From positions 1 to 16,611 of the forward strand of contig JBEEKA010000092.1 in assembly GCA_041168985.1 (NCBI GenBank): a stretch of 16,611 bases of DNA, in the 5' to 3' direction. The DNA comes from ZC4RG30 sp041168985. Its GTDB lineage: Bacteria; Pseudomonadota; Gammaproteobacteria; Steroidobacterales; Steroidobacteraceae. Below, one piece after another: positions 1 to 8,120 of the stretch; the stretch's first letter is position 1; each line of letters opens with the position of its first letter. The notes under the pieces were generated by a model that was not told where the DNA came from, ran no database searches, and saw nothing but the letters and a program-made list of their open reading frames with translations. Made by a program: the position numbers and the translations under genes.

Positions 1-1118
1 GTCGCCATCGTCACGACATGGGGCGTGTGGAAAGCGGGATGGATGCGCGCGAAGGCCGCGGGCATCAGGCCATCGCGCGCCATCGTGAAGAGGATGCGCG
101 TCTGGCCGAACATCATCATCAGCACCACGGAAGGCAGGGCGACGATGGCCGCCGCCGCCACCCAGTTGCCGAGCTGGGGCCAGCCGAGGTGGCGCAGCAC
201 GAAAGCAAGCGGCTCCCTGGACTGGGACAACAGCCCTCCCGGCTGCGCGCCCACCGCACCCGTCGCCGCGTAGGCCACCAGAAGGTAGAAGGTCGTGCAA
301 ACCAGCAGCGAACCGATGAGACCCAGCGGCACGTTCCGCTGCGGGTTCTCGGTTTCCTCGGCTGCGGTCGAAACCGCGTCGAACCCGACGTAAGCAAAGA
401 AGATCGACGCGGCGGCGCCCAGCACACCGACGCCTGACAGGGGCGTGCCCCAACCATTGGGCAGCATGGGTTCGAAATTGGCGTGGCTCACGGCCGGCAT
501 AGCGATCACGATGAAAACGGACAGCGCGACGATCTTCACGATGACCAGGACCGCCGTGAACTTGGCGCTGCGAGAGGTGCCGATCACCAGCAGCCATGTC
601 ACGAAGGCCGCGACGAGAAAGGCCAGCAGGTTGAAGGCACCGGCCACCTTCGTGCCATCCGCCAGCGTGACGCTGTCACCCGGTCCTGCGGTAAGCGCCG
701 CGGGCAATCCGTAACCCACGCTCTGCAGGAAGCCGTTGATGTACCCGGACCATCCGACGGCCACCGCTCCGGCCGCCACCGCGTATTCGAGGATGAGCGC
801 CCACCCGACCATCCAGGCTACGAGTTCACCCAGCACCGCGTAGGAGTAGGTGTAGGCCGAACCGGACACCGGGACCATCGACGCGATCTCGGCGTAGATC
901 AACGCCGTCAGCAGGCAGACCACCGCGGCGATGACGAAGGACCACAGCATGCCGGGCCCGGCCTTGTTCGCCGCGACCGCCGTGAGCACGAAGATGCCGG
1001 TCCCGATGACTGCGCCGATGCCGAGCGTCGTGAGGGACCAGAGCCCGAGTTGCCGTTTCAGCGCACGCTTCTCGGCGGTCTCCAGGATCAGGCTCAGCGG
1101 CTTCGTGCGCCAGTTCAT
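1..1118 (-). CDS. APC-superfamily amino acid permease (3' end beyond window)
   Basis: Inner-membrane amino acid transporter of the APC superfamily, closest in look to the cationic amino acid transporter (CAT/YfnA-like) group. The visible 372 codons start with MNWRTKPLSL and carry the family signature GIGAVIGTGIF at about residues 33-43 in the first membrane helix, then SGSAYTYSYAVLGE and a second hallmark near EETENPQRNVP. About nine or ten hydrophobic segments are visible. The end reads IHPAFHTPHVV, a typical cytoplasmic loop of this family, so the missing part is only the last helices. The ATG at 1118 lies 12 bp downstream of the terC stop, so the gene probably ends the same transcript. The ribosome site is poor. 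The substrate cannot be read from sequence; a cationic or neutral amino acid is an inference from the family. Confidence 0.9.
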   Translation of the reverse strand, partial: MNWRTKPLSLILETAEKRALKRQLGLWSLTTLGIGAVIGTGIFVLTAVAANKAGPGMLWSFVIAAVVCLLTALIYAEIASMVPVSGSAYTYSYAVLGELVAWMVGWALILEYAVAAGAVAVGWSGYINGFLQSVGYGLPAALTAGPGDSVTLADGTKVAGAFNLLAFLVAAFVTWLLVIGTSRSAKFTAVLVIVKIVALSVFIVIAMPAVSHANFEPMLPNGWGTPLSGVGVLGAAASIFFAYVGFDAVSTAAEETENPQRNVPLGLIGSLLVCTTFYLLVAYAATGAVGAQPGGLLSQSREPLAFVLRHLGWPQLGNWVAAAAIVALPSVVLMMMFGQTRILFTMARDGLMPAAFARIHPAFHTPHVVTMA

Positions 1119-1130
1119 AGGGGAGTCCCG

Positions 1131-1895
1131 TCAGTGTGGGCCGTCGTGGTGGTGGCCGTCGTCCGTCCGGCGCGACAGCAGCGCCCGCAGCCGGAGGTTG
1201 ATCATTTCCACGCCCACGGAGAAGGCCATTGCGAAGTAGAGGTAGGGCTTCGGGATGTGGAAGGCAAGTCCCTCACCCATCAGCGCGAAGCCGACGAGGA
1301 TGAGGAAGGCCAGCGCGAGCATCTTGACCGTGGGATGACGTTCCACGAAAGCGGAGATCGACCCGGAGACCAGCATCATCACGAGGACCGCGGCGATGAT
1401 CGAAGCCACCATGACCGGCACCTGGTCCGGCCGCGCCAGTCCCACCGCCGTGAACACCGAGTCCAGAGAAAAGACGATGTCGATGATCGCGATCTGCACG
1501 ACGATCACGACGAAGCTCGCGAACACGCGTGTCTTGCGCGTGTCGGACGCGCCCTCGAGCGTGTGGTGGATTTCGAGCACGCTCTTCGCGAGCAGGAACA
1601 GGCCACCACCGAAGAGGATGAAGTCCCGGCCCGAGAAGGCCTTGCCGGCGACCGAGAACCAGGGCTCCGTAAGGCGCATCAGCCAGACGATCGAGAACAG
1701 AAGTGCCACGCGGGTGATCATCGCCAGCGCAAGGCCGACCATGCGCGCCTTGTCGCGCCGGTTCGCCGGCAGGCGACCCACCAGGATCGAGATGAAGATG
1801 ATGTTGTCGATGCCGAGGACGATCTCGAGGACCGACAGCGTCGCAAACGCGAACCAGGTGCCCGGATCGGAGAGCAGTGCGACGATATCCATCAT
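1131..1895 (-). CDS. TerC-family integral membrane protein (putative metal ion transporter)
   Basis: A 254-residue membrane protein of the TerC/YgdQ-type family. It has the two conserved acidic membrane motifs: LGIDNIIFISI near residues 27-37 and FSLDSVFTAVG near 142-152, with Asp30 and Asp145 as likely ion ligands. About seven hydrophobic segments are visible, and the tail is His/Asp-rich (TDDGHHHDGPH), which may bind metal. Family members have been linked to manganese or calcium handling and, in Bacillus, to loading metal onto secreted enzymes; the ion here is unknown. The first ATG (1895) overlaps the secF stop in an ATGA arrangement. The second Met codon (1892) would overlap by one base (TGATG), so either start implies coupling to secF. 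The amino acid permease follows 12 bp downstream. Confidence 0.9.
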   Translation of the reverse strand: MMDIVALLSDPGTWFAFATLSVLEIVLGIDNIIFISILVGRLPANRRDKARMVGLALAMITRVALLFSIVWLMRLTEPWFSVAGKAFSGRDFILFGGGLFLLAKSVLEIHHTLEGASDTRKTRVFASFVVIVVQIAIIDIVFSLDSVFTAVGLARPDQVPVMVASIIAAVLVMMLVSGSISAFVERHPTVKMLALAFLILVGFALMGEGLAFHIPKPYLYFAMAFSVGVEMINLRLRALLSRRTDDGHHHDGPH

Positions 1896-2827
1896 GGCAG
1901 CCCGTCAACCGCCTTCTTGGAGACGACGGGGAACACGTGCTCCGCCTTCAGGCCGCAATCCAACGCGACGGACGCCGAGATGTAGATCGACGAGTAGGTG
2001 CCGGCCAGGATGCCGATCAGCAGCGCCTCGGAGAAGCCACGCAGGACCGGGCCACCCAGGAACAGCAGCGCCACGACGACGATCAGCGTGACGAGTTTCG
2101 TCATGATCGTGCGCGACAGCGTCTGGTTGATCGACTGGTCCAGCGCCATGGCCGGGGCCAGCCGGCGGTTGGCCTCGAATCGCTCACGAATCCGGTCGAA
2201 CACGATGATCGTGTCGTTCAGCGAGTAGCCGACGACGGCGAGGATGGCCGCGACGACCGCAAGGTCGAAGGTGGTCTGCGTGATCGAGAAGATGCCGAGC
2301 ACCAGGATCGGGTCATGCAGCACCGCGAGGATCGCGCCGAGCGACAGCCGCCACGTGTGGAACCGCGACGCCACGTAGACGAACACGAGCAACAGCGTGA
2401 TGGACAGCGACCAGATCGCGCTGTTGCGCAACTCGTCGCCAACCTGCGGACCGACGAACACCGGCTGCTGCATGCTGACAGCCGGATCGAGTTCGCGCAG
2501 CGTCGTTTCGACCTTCTGCCGGAGCTGCTCGCCGCTCATCGACGGGTCGGCGGGCAGCCGGATGGCCACGTCGCGCGAGGATCCGAAGCTCTGCACCGAC
2601 GGCTCCTTGAAGCCGGCGTGCTCGAGCCCGCTCCGGATCGCATCAAGGTTCGCCGCCTGCGGGAAGCTGGCCTCGATGGACAGGCCGCCGGTGAAGTCGA
2701 TCGCGAGGTTCAGGCCCTTCATGAAGAAGGACGCGAAGGACACAACCATCAGGATGACCGACAGGCTGTACCACAGCTTCCGCGTCGCCATGAACGGGAA
2801 GTTTGTCGCCTTGTGGAAGAACTCCAT
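1892..2827 (-). CDS. secF: Protein translocase subunit SecF
   Basis: A 311-residue inner-membrane subunit of the SecDF complex, which uses the proton gradient to help pull proteins through SecYEG on the periplasmic side. An N-terminal membrane helix (about residues 17-36) is followed by the conserved IDFTGG (43-48), a periplasmic domain, then five C-terminal helices. The helix motif YSLNDTIIVFDRIRE near 201-215 contains Asp205, the conserved charged residue of the RND-like channel. Length matches the family. The ATG at 2827 has a GGGGAG ribosome site about 9 bases upstream and follows the secD stop by 18 bp. The TGA overlaps the start of terC. Confidence 0.97.
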   Translation of the reverse strand: MEFFHKATNFPFMATRKLWYSLSVILMVVSFASFFMKGLNLAIDFTGGLSIEASFPQAANLDAIRSGLEHAGFKEPSVQSFGSSRDVAIRLPADPSMSGEQLRQKVETTLRELDPAVSMQQPVFVGPQVGDELRNSAIWSLSITLLLVFVYVASRFHTWRLSLGAILAVLHDPILVLGIFSITQTTFDLAVVAAILAVVGYSLNDTIIVFDRIRERFEANRRLAPAMALDQSINQTLSRTIMTKLVTLIVVVALLFLGGPVLRGFSEALLIGILAGTYSSIYISASVALDCGLKAEHVFPVVSKKAVDGLP

Positions 2828-2845
2828 GTCCGCTACTCCCCGGAA

Positions 2846-4723
2846 TCAGATCGCGAGCTTCGTGGGCTTGCGCTTGCCGCCGTAGATCAGCGTGATCAAC
2901 GCGCGGCTGCCCATGAGCGAGGTAAACATCGACGTCAGGATGCCCAGCGTCAGCACCACCGCGAAGCCGCGGATGGAACCGGTGCCGAAGACCCACAGGA
3001 CGAGGCCGGCGATGAGCGTGGTGACGTTCGAGTCGGCGATGGCCGAGAAGGCCTTCTCGAATCCGGCCCGGATCGCCGCCTGGGGGGAAACCCCGATGCG
3101 AAGTTCCTCGCGGATGCGCTCGTAGATCAGCACGTTCGCGTCGACCGCCATGCCGACGGTCAGCAGGATGCCCGCGATGCCCGGCAGCGACAGCGAGGCA
3201 CGCAGCCCCGGCATCGACAGCAGGCCGGTCAGCAGGACGACGTTGCCGAGCAGCACGACGGCCGCGACAACCCCGAACACGCGGTAGTAGATGATCATGA
3301 ACAGGAACACGCCGGCCATGCCGATCAGCAGGGCGTTGACGCCCATGTCGATGCTTTCCTGGCCCAGCGAGGCGCTGATCGCGCGCTCCTGCACGATGAA
3401 CAGCGGGGCCGCCAGCTGGCCCGACCGCATCAGAAGCGCGAGCTCGCGGGCTTCGGACTGCGTGAGGCCCGTGATGTTGAACTGGTTGGAAAACACGCCG
3501 CGGATGGTCGCTTCGCTGATGACCTCCTGCGTCGTGGTGTCGCGTTCGACCTTCTCGCCGCCGACATCGACGACCTCGCGGCGCTTCTCGATGAAGACAA
3601 CCGCCATCGGACGGCCCACGTTCGCACGGGTCGTGCGCAGCATCTCGTCGCCGGCGCGCGCGTCGAGTCGCACCGACACGGAAGGTCCGTCCTGGGACGC
3701 CGCCGACGAGGCGTCGACCAGCTGGTCGCCCGTCGCTATGACTTCACGCTTCAGCAGCGTCGGGCGCTTGTCGCCACGATGGAAATACAGCTTCGAACCC
3801 AGTGGCGCGCGGTTGCGGGCCACGGCCTCGGCCGCGCTGTTCTGGGTATCCGTCAGGCGGAATTCCAGGGTCGCGACCTTGCCCAGGATGTCCTTCACCT
3901 CGGCCGAATTCTGCACGCCGGGCAGCTGTACGTTGATGCGATCGATACCCTGCCGCTGGACGATCGGCTCGGACACGCCCAGCTCGTTCACGCGATTGCG
4001 CAGCGTGACGAGGTTCTGTTCGATCGCATTGTCCTGGCGCTGGCGCACCTGCGCGTCGGACAGCGCGGCCTCGATGTAGCGCGCCCCGCCGACCTCGGAA
4101 ACCGTGTAGGTCAGGTCGCCGACGATCTTGCGCATCGTCTCGCGGGCACCGTTCAGGTCGGCCCCTTCCGGGAAGGAAATGCGCAGGCCGTTGACGTCCG
4201 CGCCGCTCAGCGCGACGGCCGACATGTCATTGAAGGGGATCTTCTGGGCCGTCAGGGCGCGGCGGAAATCCTGCTCGTAGCTGTCGAGCAGCTGCGTGAC
4301 CGCGCCCTTCACGTCGACCTGGTACAGGAGGTACAGGCCGCCGCGGAGGTCGAGTCCCAGCGGCATCGGGCGCAGTCCGAGCGTGCGGAACCACTCCGGC
4401 GCGCGCGGTGCGCTCGACAGCGCGGACACGTAGCTCGATGCCAGCCCCTCATTGACCGCGTCGCGCGCCTTCAGCTGCTCGCTGACGCCCGGGAAGCGGA
4501 TCATCAGCCGCCCGCCATCCAGGTATGACTTCGAGAAGGCCACGTCCCGCTTGCGCAGGAAATCCTCGACGCTGGCCTGGCCGGCGGCATCGATCCCCGC
4601 GCGATCCTTGCGGGCGACCTGCAAGGCCAGGTCCTCGCCGAAGAAGTTGGGAGCCGCGAACAACAGCGCCACGAGCGTGACGACGGTGACGAGGATGTAT
4701 TTCCAGCGCGCGTATTCGAGCAT
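2846..4723 (-). CDS. secD: Protein translocase subunit SecD
   Basis: A 625-residue inner-membrane partner of SecF, of normal proteobacterial length. It begins with an N-terminal membrane helix (about residues 8-26) and the conserved block LGLDLRGGLYLLYQVD, followed by a large periplasmic region (P1 head and base) and a C-terminal bundle of five or six helices. The motif GMAVDANVLIYERIREE contains Asp528, equivalent to the proton-path aspartate of E. coli SecD (Asp519). The ATG at 4723 starts MLEYARWKYILV, a standard start for the family. The gene lies between yajC (33 bp upstream) and secF (18 bp downstream), the usual yajC-secD-secF operon. Confidence 0.97.
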   Translation of the reverse strand: MLEYARWKYILVTVVTLVALLFAAPNFFGEDLALQVARKDRAGIDAAGQASVEDFLRKRDVAFSKSYLDGGRLMIRFPGVSEQLKARDAVNEGLASSYVSALSSAPRAPEWFRTLGLRPMPLGLDLRGGLYLLYQVDVKGAVTQLLDSYEQDFRRALTAQKIPFNDMSAVALSGADVNGLRISFPEGADLNGARETMRKIVGDLTYTVSEVGGARYIEAALSDAQVRQRQDNAIEQNLVTLRNRVNELGVSEPIVQRQGIDRINVQLPGVQNSAEVKDILGKVATLEFRLTDTQNSAAEAVARNRAPLGSKLYFHRGDKRPTLLKREVIATGDQLVDASSAASQDGPSVSVRLDARAGDEMLRTTRANVGRPMAVVFIEKRREVVDVGGEKVERDTTTQEVISEATIRGVFSNQFNITGLTQSEARELALLMRSGQLAAPLFIVQERAISASLGQESIDMGVNALLIGMAGVFLFMIIYYRVFGVVAAVVLLGNVVLLTGLLSMPGLRASLSLPGIAGILLTVGMAVDANVLIYERIREELRIGVSPQAAIRAGFEKAFSAIADSNVTTLIAGLVLWVFGTGSIRGFAVVLTLGILTSMFTSLMGSRALITLIYGGKRKPTKLAI

Positions 4724-4756
4724 GGCGGGTCGGGACCTTCCTGGGTTCAGGCCGGA

Positions 4757-5092
4757 TCAGGCGCTCTTGTAAGTGCCCTTCGGGACCAGCGACGTCACCT
4801 GACCGCGCTGCACGGTGATGCAGACGTCGCTGGCGATCTCGAGCGAGACGAAGTTTTCGTTGATCTCGCGGATCCGGCCGACGATGCCACCGGCCGTGAC
4901 GACCTCGTCGCCCGAGGAGAGCTTGGAGAGCATGGCCTGGTGTTCCTTGGCGCGCTTCTGCTGCGGACGGATCAGCAGGAAATAAAACACCACGACGAAG
5001 ATGACGAGGATCGCGATCTGGCCGACACCACCACCCGGGGGCGGGGCTCCGGCAGCCTGGGCCTGAGCGTCAGCAATCAGGAAACTGGACAT
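4757..5092 (-). CDS. yajC: Sec translocon accessory subunit YajC
   Basis: A small 111-residue single-span inner-membrane protein that joins SecD and SecF in the translocon. The N-terminus includes an Ala/Pro/Gly-rich stretch, then the membrane helix ILVIFVVVFYFLLIRPQQK (about residues 28-46), whose RPQQKR end is the YajC hallmark. The cytoplasmic domain has GDEVVTAGGIVGRI and ends in VPKGTYKSA. It lies 30 bp after tgt and 33 bp before secD, in the classical order. The assignment is secure from motif, length and context. Confidence 0.96.
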   Translation of the reverse strand: MSSFLIADAQAQAAGAPPPGGGVGQIAILVIFVVVFYFLLIRPQQKRAKEHQAMLSKLSSGDEVVTAGGIVGRIREINENFVSLEIASDVCITVQRGQVTSLVPKGTYKSA

Positions 5093-5122
5093 GGGACGAG
5101 GACCTCCGAAAAAGGTGGGCGA

Positions 5123-6253
5123 TTATGCCACAGGCGCCGGTTTGGCCCGCCGGGCAAGCGTTTCGCGGGCAAACGAGGCAAATCCCCCCACATCCAGGGC
5201 CTCCCGCATGCGGCGCATGAGGTCCAGATAGAAGTACAGGTTGTGGATCGTGTTGAGCCGCGCCCCCAGTATTTCGTTGCAGCGGTCCAGGTGGCGCAGG
5301 TAGGCGCGGGAGTAGTTGGCACAGGTGTAGCAGCCGCATTCCGGGTCGATGGGACCGGTGTCCGACTGATGTGCCGCGTTCCGGATGTTCAGGACCCCGT
5401 CGTGCGTGAAAAGGTGGCCATTGCGGGCGTGCCGGGTCGGCATCACGCAGTCGAACATGTCCACGCCCCTGGCAACGGCCTGGATGAGGTCCTCGGGCCG
5501 GCCCACGCCCATGAGGTAGCGGGGCTTGTCGACGAGGATATGCGGCTCGATGGCCTCGATCACGCCCAGGCGCACTTCCTCGGGCTCGCCCACCGCCAGT
5601 CCGCCGATGGCATAGCCCGGGAACCCGATGCCGAGCAGCACTTCGAGCGAGGCCTCGCGCAACTGCGGGTACATCCCGCCCTGGATGATGCCGAAAAGAT
5701 TGCCCCGCGGAGGCGCCGGGTCCTCGCGGTAATAGTGCCGGTGGCCGCGTGCAGCCCAGCGCATCGACCGGTCCATCGATTCGCGGGCCTGCTTCTCCGT
5801 GGCCGGCCAGGGCGTGCAATCGTCGAAGGCCATCGCGACATCCGATCCCAGCGCGCGCTGGACATCCATCGAGTCTTCTGGCGTGAGGCGCACTTCGCTG
5901 CCATCGATGGGGGAGCGGAACTTCACGCCCTCTTCCGTGATCTTCCGCAGGTCCTTCAGGCTGAAGACCTGGAACCCGCCGGAGTCGGTGAGGATGGGCT
6001 TGTTCCAGTGCATGAACCCATGCAGCCCGCCATGCGCGCCGATCACGCCGGTGCCCGGGCGGAGCATCAGGTGGAAGGTGTTGCCGAGGATGATCTGCGC
6101 ACCGATGCCGGTGAGTTCCTCCGGCGTCATCGCCTTCACGGTGCCGTAAGTGCCGACGGGCATGAAGGCCGGCGTCTCGATGACGCCGCGGTCGAGCGTC
6201 AGGCGACCGCGTCGGGCGTTGCCCTCGCGCTTGAGGAGTTCGAATTCAATCAC
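5123..6253 (-). CDS. tgt: Queuine tRNA-guanine transglycosylase
   Basis: Exchanges guanine at wobble position 34 of GUN-anticodon tRNAs for preQ1, the base that QueA then modifies. The protein is 376 residues from the GTG at 6253 (reading (M)IEFELLKREG), matching the family's usual start and length; the open frame extends 55 codons further upstream but that part looks unlike Tgt. Visible catalytic features are LTDSGGFQVF with Asp90, the nucleophile Asp265 in GVDMFDCVMPTR, and a zinc site Cys306, Cys308, Cys311 and His337 (CGCYTC and NTIHNLYFYL). It sits 61 bp after queA and 30 bp before yajC. No strong Shine-Dalgarno precedes the GTG, so the start rests on family alignment. Confidence 0.96.
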   Translation of the reverse strand: MIEFELLKREGNARRGRLTLDRGVIETPAFMPVGTYGTVKAMTPEELTGIGAQIILGNTFHLMLRPGTGVIGAHGGLHGFMHWNKPILTDSGGFQVFSLKDLRKITEEGVKFRSPIDGSEVRLTPEDSMDVQRALGSDVAMAFDDCTPWPATEKQARESMDRSMRWAARGHRHYYREDPAPPRGNLFGIIQGGMYPQLREASLEVLLGIGFPGYAIGGLAVGEPEEVRLGVIEAIEPHILVDKPRYLMGVGRPEDLIQAVARGVDMFDCVMPTRHARNGHLFTHDGVLNIRNAAHQSDTGPIDPECGCYTCANYSRAYLRHLDRCNEILGARLNTIHNLYFYLDLMRRMREALDVGGFASFARETLARRAKPAPVA

Positions 6254-6314
6254 TGCGGGGATTCTGTCGTGCGGCGGGAAATTCCCCGCACGGTAGGAGA
6301 AAGCCGCTTCGAAG

Positions 6315-7355
6315 TCACGTCGGCGCGCGCGCAGCTTCCGGGGTGGGCAGCAGGAACATCGCGTCGCCGTAGCTGAAGAATCGGTATCTCGACCTGACGG
6401 CGTGCGCGTAGGCGGCAAGGATGTGGGCGTGGCCCGCGAAGGCCGACACCAGCATCAGCAGTGTCGACTCCGGCAGGTGGAAATTCGTGACCAGCGCGTC
6501 CACCACGCGGAACCGGTAGCCGGGCGTGATGAACAGTCGGGTGTCGCCCGCGCCGGGAACGAGGGTGCCGGACACGGCGGCGGACTCCAGCGCGCGGAGC
6601 GCCGTGGTCCCCACGGCGACGACACGCCCCCCGCGCGCGTGGCACCGCCTGACGGCCCCGACCAGTTGTTCGTCGACGACGAAGCGCTCCGCATGCATCA
6701 CGTGCTGCGACAGGTCATCCACGCGCAGGGGCTGGAACGTCCCCGCCCCGACATGCAGCGTGAGCTGCGCACGTTCGAGGCCGGCTGCAGCAATGCGTTC
6801 GAGCATTCCCGCATCGAAATGCAGGCTCGCCGTCGGGGCCGCCACGGCGCCCGGTACTCGGGCCAGCACGCTCTGGTATCGGGACCCGTCGCTCTCGTCG
6901 GGCGTGCGCGTGATGTAGGGCGGCAAGGGCATCTGGCCATTGGCGTCGAACCAGCCCAGCACCTCGGCCGGCGTTTCGATCTCCCACAGGTCGCCTTCGC
7001 GCCCGAGGACATTCAACGCCCCGCCCGCGGTCAGGATCTCCAGGCCCGGCCGGATGGCCTTGCTGGCACGGAGATGGACGAGGGCGCGGCATTCCCCCAC
7101 GGGTCGCTCGAGGAAGATCTCCACGCGACCGCCGGAAGGCTTGGTGCCGAACACTCTCGCCGCCACCACGCGCGTATCATTGAAAACCAGCAGGTCGCCC
7201 GCCCTCAGCAGGGACGGCAGGTCCGTGAAGGACAGGTCCCGGAGCGCACCCGCTGCGCCATCAAGCGCCAGCAGACGGCTGGCGGTGCGCTCGGCCAGCG
7301 GAGCCTGGGCGATCAGCTCCGCAGGCAGTTCGAATTGGAAGTCAGTGCGGCGCAC
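6315..7355 (-). CDS. queA: S-adenosylmethionine:tRNA ribosyltransferase-isomerase
   Basis: Transfers and isomerises the ribosyl group of S-adenosylmethionine onto preQ1 in tRNA to give epoxyqueuosine, the step after Tgt. The protein is 346 residues, the usual length, starting at GTG 7355 with (M)RRTDFQFELPAELIAQ. Family blocks are present in order: LLVFNDTRVVAAR, the SRYQSVLA region, HVGAGTFQPLR, MHAERF, VAVGTTALRALE, and VTNFHLPESTLLMLVSAF near the C-terminus. The ribosome site is weak. It heads the tgt-yajC-secD-secF series. The PDZ gene upstream on the same strand ends 60 bp before, so a promoter in that gap or read-through are both possible; I see no convincing promoter. Confidence 0.96.
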   Translation of the reverse strand: MRRTDFQFELPAELIAQAPLAERTASRLLALDGAAGALRDLSFTDLPSLLRAGDLLVFNDTRVVAARVFGTKPSGGRVEIFLERPVGECRALVHLRASKAIRPGLEILTAGGALNVLGREGDLWEIETPAEVLGWFDANGQMPLPPYITRTPDESDGSRYQSVLARVPGAVAAPTASLHFDAGMLERIAAAGLERAQLTLHVGAGTFQPLRVDDLSQHVMHAERFVVDEQLVGAVRRCHARGGRVVAVGTTALRALESAAVSGTLVPGAGDTRLFITPGYRFRVVDALVTNFHLPESTLLMLVSAFAGHAHILAAYAHAVRSRYRFFSYGDAMFLLPTPEAARAPT

Positions 7356-7415
7356 GGGGCGCGAATCATCGGGCCCCGGCGCCGGACTGGCAACTGCTCC
7401 GGTCCGAAGTGCCGG

Positions 7416-7934
7416 TCAGTGCTGGTGCGTCGGTGCAGGGGCGGCAGGAGTCGGCGCCGGGGGCGCATCCTGACGCTCCATCCGCGATCCGGGGCCGTGC
7501 ATGCCGCCGTGGTGCTCGGGGAGGGTCACCTCGATGGAAACCGACTTCCGGTCCCGAAGGACCTGCAGGGACACTTTCTCGCCCGGCTGGTACGAGTGGA
7601 GGATGCGCATGGCGTGCATCGGCGAGTCTGGCGTGCGGCCACCGATCGCGGTCACCACGTCGCCATCTTCCAGCTTCAGCGCCGGATTGCCTGCGCTCAG
7701 GACCAGCACGCCGGATTTTGCGCCGAAGTAGCCGGCAAGCCGCGGCGACATCGGGGCCAGCCTCAGGCCGCCGGGACCCATGCCGCGCATCCCCCCGTGG
7801 GCATGGGGCCCCGACATGTCGTGGGCCGCGGGCGGCGGGCCCTCTGGGCCCGGAGGCGGGCCGGACTGCGCGAAAACACTGCCTGCGAGGAGCAGCGCTG
7901 CGACGGTTGCAAGAGGTTTCATCGTTGAAATCAT
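7416..7934 (-). CDS. Secreted PDZ-domain protein rich in His, Met and Pro
   Basis: A 172-residue exported protein of unknown function. A signal peptide (MISTMKPLATVAALLLAGSVFAQ, cleavage probably after FA) is followed by a linker rich in Pro, Gly, His and Met (about residues 24-55). A PDZ-like domain follows (about 58-140), with GYFGAKSGVLVLS, PALKLEDGDVVTAIGGR and GEKVSLQVLRDRKSVSIEV; the pattern resembles the PDZ domains of HtrA/DegP proteases, but no protease domain is present. The C-terminal tail is His, Met and Pro/Ala-rich and ends HQH. The start at 7934 is chosen because GGAGG lies 7 bases upstream; the ATG at 7922 is a possible alternative. The His/Met content could bind metal, which is inference. 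It may be its own transcript upstream of queA. Confidence 0.8.
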   Translation of the reverse strand: MISTMKPLATVAALLLAGSVFAQSGPPPGPEGPPPAAHDMSGPHAHGGMRGMGPGGLRLAPMSPRLAGYFGAKSGVLVLSAGNPALKLEDGDVVTAIGGRTPDSPMHAMRILHSYQPGEKVSLQVLRDRKSVSIEVTLPEHHGGMHGPGSRMERQDAPPAPTPAAPAPTHQH

Positions 7935-7986
7935 GTTTCATCCTCCGTTGTCACTTGGAGTTCGTAACGCAGGATTCGTTCCGCGG

Positions 7987-8016
7987 ATGACGCGCCACGC
8001 CCAAATTGCTTACCAT
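7987..8016 (+). promoter_or_regulatory. Candidate sigma-70-type promoter for tRNA-Leu
   Basis: ATGACG at 7987-7992 matches the -35 consensus at four of six positions. TACCAT at 8011-8016 matches the -10 consensus at four of six, with an 18 bp spacer. The bases after the -10 are very GC-rich (GCGCGCC), like the discriminators of stringently controlled stable RNA promoters. The tRNA begins 17 bp downstream. Matches are imperfect, so this is tentative. Confidence 0.3.
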
Positions 8017-8033
8017 GCGCGCCACCAAGCCGG

Positions 8034-8117
8034 GCCGGCGTGGCGAAACTGGTAGACGCAGCAGACTCAAAATCTGCCATGGGAAACCATGTGTCGGTTC
8101 GATTCCGACCGCCGGCA
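8034..8117 (+). tRNA. tRNA-Leu (anticodon CAA)
   Basis: An 84-base class II tRNA. The acceptor arms GCCGGCG (8034-8040) and CGCCGGC (8110-8116) pair fully, with discriminator A at 8117. The anticodon stem GCAGA/TCTGC encloses loop CTCAAAA, giving anticodon CAA at 8068-8070, which reads UUG. The long variable arm CATGG-GAAA-CCATG is typical of leucine tRNA, and the T arm is GTCGG-TTCGATT-CCGAC. The CCA end is not encoded (the next bases are CAC), so it must be added after transcription. The 3' end lies only 3 bp from the stop codon of the convergent EAL gene. Confidence 0.95.
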
Positions 8118-8120
8118 CAC

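Noticed and set aside
483..1985. 500-codon plus-strand open frame opposite the permease and terC
   Set aside because: Same low-complexity composition and fully antisense to two recognisable membrane protein genes. It is a shadow frame.
1877..4528. Very long plus-strand open frame (883 codons) opposite secF and secD
   Set aside because: Its translation is low-complexity Arg/Asp/Glu/His/Gln-rich with no domain, and it lies exactly antisense to well-conserved secDF. GC-rich genes commonly leave such open frames on the opposite strand.
6254..6418. N-terminal extension of Tgt (55 codons)
   Set aside because: The residues are unlike any Tgt and overlap the queA 3' end. The GTG at 6253 begins the conserved IEFELLK segment.
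4940..7928. Long plus-strand frames opposite yajC, tgt, queA and the PDZ gene
   Set aside because: No motif or ribosome site supports them, and the minus-strand genes carry complete family signatures.
8034..8117. tRNA-Leu as an integration site for a mobile element
   Set aside because: There is no integrase beside it, no direct repeat of the tRNA 3' end that I can find in the window, and the flanking genes look native.
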